A stretch of 64,000 nucleotides of DNA from JAABVY01 sp964496505 (GTDB lineage Bacteria > Zixibacteria > MSB-5A5 > JAABVY01). The notes below the pieces were generated by a model that saw nothing but the letters and a program-made list of their open reading frames with translations, had not been told where the DNA came from and searched no databases. Below, piece by piece: positions 61,847 to 64,000 of this stretch. Made by a program: the position numbers and the translations under genes. Location: NCBI GenBank assembly GCA_964496505.1, contig CAZBZV010000005.1:28138-92137 (forward strand), in the 5' to 3' direction. The stretch's first letter is position 1. The number at the start of each line of letters is the position of its first letter.

Positions 61847-64000
61847 ATGCAAAAAATTATCAGACCTTTCCTTTTCCTCCTCTTCGTTCTTGCCATCTTC
61901 ACCGTTGCTTATGCCGATGATCTCTGGGGGCCGCCCGATGATCCATTTGACCCGAACTGGATTCCCGACGGAGGTGGACAGAAAAACACGAAATCCTCGG
62001 ATACCGCTCTGACGATTTCGCAGTTGATTTATTCCGAATTTCCCACGATTACGACTTATGTTGATGTGGTGGATGAAAATGGCGATCCCATTCCCGGACT
62101 GACAGAATCGGATTTCTGCGTTTATCAGGATGGGCAATCGGTCGGATCATTCACTGTCGATTCTATTCTGGGGGATAGCTGCTATACTTCTGTTTGCCTG
62201 GTTATGGATGTCAGCGGCAGCATGTGTACCGGTTTTCCGAATAACTCTCTTGAGGGGGCCAAGGCGGCGGCACACGAATTCGTGAACAATATGGATGCTT
62301 TCGATCGTGTGTCTATCGTAACCTTCTCCAACTGCGTCAGCACACTAATAGATTTTACCAGCGATCAGGATTCTCTGCATGACGCTATCGACGGCCTATA
62401 CTGCCAGGGCTGGACAGCCGCTTTTGACGGCATCTGGCTGGGTGTAGATAATGCCGCAACCGAGCTGGGCAGCAAGGCTGTGATCGCATTTACCGATGGT
62501 ATGGAAAACCGCAGCCAGAGTTGCTGGCCTCCGCCCGACGGGTTGGCATGGGACAGCGATTATTCCGATGATTCCACGATTATTTGCGATAAGGCGAATG
62601 CTGCCGGAGTGCCTATTTTTACGATTGGTCTAGGTCTGGCAGACTCCATTGCCGAACCTCTTCAGGCGTTTGCTGACGGCACCGGAGGTTTTTATACTTT
62701 TGCTCCAACTGCTAACGAGATGGAGTTCGTTTATACCACCATCAAAGAGCGTATTTGTAAACGCTATATTATCACTTACATGAGCCCGGATACGATTCAG
62801 GACGGCGACCTGCATGAGGTCGTGATCTGCATGAATACTGACGGCACCTGTGATTTCGGTACCGACAGTTTCTGCGATACCTCATATTATCAGGAAACCG
62901 CACCGCCTGAAATCAGTCAGACTCCCGCAACAATGGATCTGCAGGATACTTGTCAGCCGGTAGCCACTGCGATTACTATCTGTACCGATGTTACCGATCT
63001 GGCCGATCCTCCGGTACAGTCGGTTCAGCTTTTCTACCGTAAAGAAGGAACTGCCTCGTACACGTCAGTAGAGATGACCGGCAGCCCTTACTGCGCCGAT
63101 ATTCCGGCCAGTGTAGTCGGAGCGGGTCCCGGTGTGGAATATTATATTGTAGCTTCTGACGGAGAGCAGACGGTTTCCGATCCGCCCTTCTCACAAAATC
63201 CGCAAAATAATCCCTACTATATAGAAATTTGCGCGAATCTTCCACCTGTATGCAGTGTACCCGATGATACAACTATTGTGCAATGCACTATTGCTGAGGT
63301 CTGCCTTCCTGTAAGCTGTACCGATCCGGACGGCAATCTTGTTTCCGGGCCTACTATTATGTCCGGTCCCGGTTCCATTGTGGGTGGAAACTGGTGCTAT
63401 ACGCCTTCCGGAGATGAAGTTGCGGTTGTAACTATTCGATGTACCGATATTGTAGATGAATTCTGCGAGGCCACTTTCCAGGTAACATTCGATGTTAACG
63501 AAGCGCCGGTGTGCAGTGCGCCTGCAGATACATCAATATTCTTATGCGAATCCCAGGAGGTCTGCCTTCCGGTTTCTGCTTCGGACCCTGATGGCAATCT
63601 GGATGCATGTGTGATAACCTCCGGTCCCGGTACATTGAGCGGAGGAAACTGGTGTTATACACCGCCAGCAGACGAGGCCGTTACCGTAACAGTGAAATGC
63701 ACCGATGAGTGCGGTGAATTCTGTGAGGAGACATTCACGGTGCAGTTCGATATAAATGAGGTTCCGGTATGCAGTGTACCTGCAGATACATCAATATTTA
63801 TGTGTGAGGCTGCGGAAATTTGTCTTCCGGTTTCGGCCACCGATTCAGATGGCAATCTCACCGGATGCGAGGTGACAAGCGGCCCCGGTTCGATAGTCGG
63901 CGGTAACTGGTGCTATACGCCTACTGCAGACGGCTCCTATACGGTTGTTATTAAATGTACCGATGACTGTGGAGCTTTCTGCGAGGAATCGTTTGACATT
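61847..64000 (+). CDS. Secreted VWA-domain protein with tandem cysteine-rich repeats (3' end outside window)
   Basis: 718 codons are visible and the frame stays open to the last base. The ATG at 61847 follows GGGAGGGG. Signal peptide (1-24, ending AYA). A von Willebrand factor A domain covers ~residues 110-300 with an intact MIDAS start DVSGSM and the later TDGMEN, so metal-dependent ligand binding is plausible. Next is a ~120-residue domain with spaced Cys. From about residue 465 there are repeats of 86-87 residues (PVCS.P.DTSIF.CE..E.CLPVSA.D.DGNL, then SGPG...GGNWCYTP, then CTD.CGEFCE). Each carries about six Cys, probably paired as disulfides. It is likely a surface adhesin; the C-terminus is unknown. 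Confidence 0.88.
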   Translation, partial: MQKIIRPFLFLLFVLAIFTVAYADDLWGPPDDPFDPNWIPDGGGQKNTKSSDTALTISQLIYSEFPTITTYVDVVDENGDPIPGLTESDFCVYQDGQSVGSFTVDSILGDSCYTSVCLVMDVSGSMCTGFPNNSLEGAKAAAHEFVNNMDAFDRVSIVTFSNCVSTLIDFTSDQDSLHDAIDGLYCQGWTAAFDGIWLGVDNAATELGSKAVIAFTDGMENRSQSCWPPPDGLAWDSDYSDDSTIICDKANAAGVPIFTIGLGLADSIAEPLQAFADGTGGFYTFAPTANEMEFVYTTIKERICKRYIITYMSPDTIQDGDLHEVVICMNTDGTCDFGTDSFCDTSYYQETAPPEISQTPATMDLQDTCQPVATAITICTDVTDLADPPVQSVQLFYRKEGTASYTSVEMTGSPYCADIPASVVGAGPGVEYYIVASDGEQTVSDPPFSQNPQNNPYYIEICANLPPVCSVPDDTTIVQCTIAEVCLPVSCTDPDGNLVSGPTIMSGPGSIVGGNWCYTPSGDEVAVVTIRCTDIVDEFCEATFQVTFDVNEAPVCSAPADTSIFLCESQEVCLPVSASDPDGNLDACVITSGPGTLSGGNWCYTPPADEAVTVTVKCTDECGEFCEETFTVQFDINEVPVCSVPADTSIFMCEAAEICLPVSATDSDGNLTGCEVTSGPGSIVGGNWCYTPTADGSYTVVIKCTDDCGAFCEESFDI
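63242..64000 (+). repeat. Tandem 258-261 bp coding repeats
   Basis: Three units start near 63242, 63503 and 63761, and the third runs off the window. They share GGNWCYTP and DGNL blocks at protein level and clear similarity at DNA level, pointing to recent internal duplication. Confidence 0.8.

Noticed and set aside
63242..64000. Tandem repeats as a CRISPR array
   Set aside because: The units are 258-261 bp, lie within an open frame and encode conserved protein blocks; there are no short direct repeats with unique spacers.

Overview
The window most likely comes from a Gram-negative bacterium of the FCB group, with candidate phylum Zixibacteria as the best guess. The clues are type I dockerins of the form NVSDAVYIINYIFIGG, C-terminal 'NPFNP' sorting/FlgD-like domains, outer-membrane-directed systems and moderate GC content. 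This placement is inferred from sequence style; no rRNA gene is present to test it. No tRNA, CRISPR array, insertion sequence or prophage was seen.

Layout. 1-1.2 kb: 3' end of a secreted beta-helix/dockerin protein. 1.7-2.9 kb: nickel-maturation genes hypA and hypB; a broken start of an ADP-ribosylglycohydrolase gene lies in frame ahead of hypA. 3.6-8.8 kb: PEP synthase, an M50 site-2 protease with CBS domains, an MBL-fold hydrolase and an Fpg-type DNA glycosylase. 8.8-18.7 kb: a group 3b-type cytosolic [NiFe] hydrogenase (four subunits plus a cNMP-binding protein without a DNA-binding domain), its maturation protease and hypFCDE, behind a clear sigma-70 promoter with a CRP-type operator. 18.8-27.9 kb: a copper/silver-type RND efflux operon (CusC/CusB/CusA-like) with double metal-binding and Met/His-rich small proteins, driven by a sigma-54 promoter. 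28.5-30.9 kb: an NtrB/NtrC-like two-component pair whose promoter carries the same palindrome as the efflux operon. 31-36 kb: a glutamate-receptor-like potassium channel, a small protein kinase and a stress-type cluster (HPF-cold shock fusion, DUF2267, phosphoribosyltransferase, DUF5335-like, DUF72). 36.2-44 kb: aldo/keto reductase, a LolA/LolCDE-like export operon with an outer-membrane barrel, and a CoA transferase. 44-64 kb: sensing and secretion. This part has two membrane kinases with outer beta-propeller-like sensors, one of them with six PAS domains and an NtrC-type partner; two cohesin-like/dockerin proteins; a 2060-residue secreted beta-helix protein with its own sigma-54 promoter and inverted-repeat upstream site; and the start of a VWA protein with cysteine-rich repeats.

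How it fits together. The hydrogenase block is a complete structural and maturation set for a soluble NAD(P)-linked enzyme. The metal block reads as one regulon: a membrane kinase with a His-rich outer loop, a sigma-54 activator, shared operators and an efflux pump. The right third suggests that NtrC-type regulators and sigma-54 also control very large surface proteins whose cohesin-like and dockerin modules could assemble with one another. The points most worth testing are the two sigma-54 circuits, the structured intergenic RNAs near 46.4 and 55.2 kb, and the cohesin/dockerin set.
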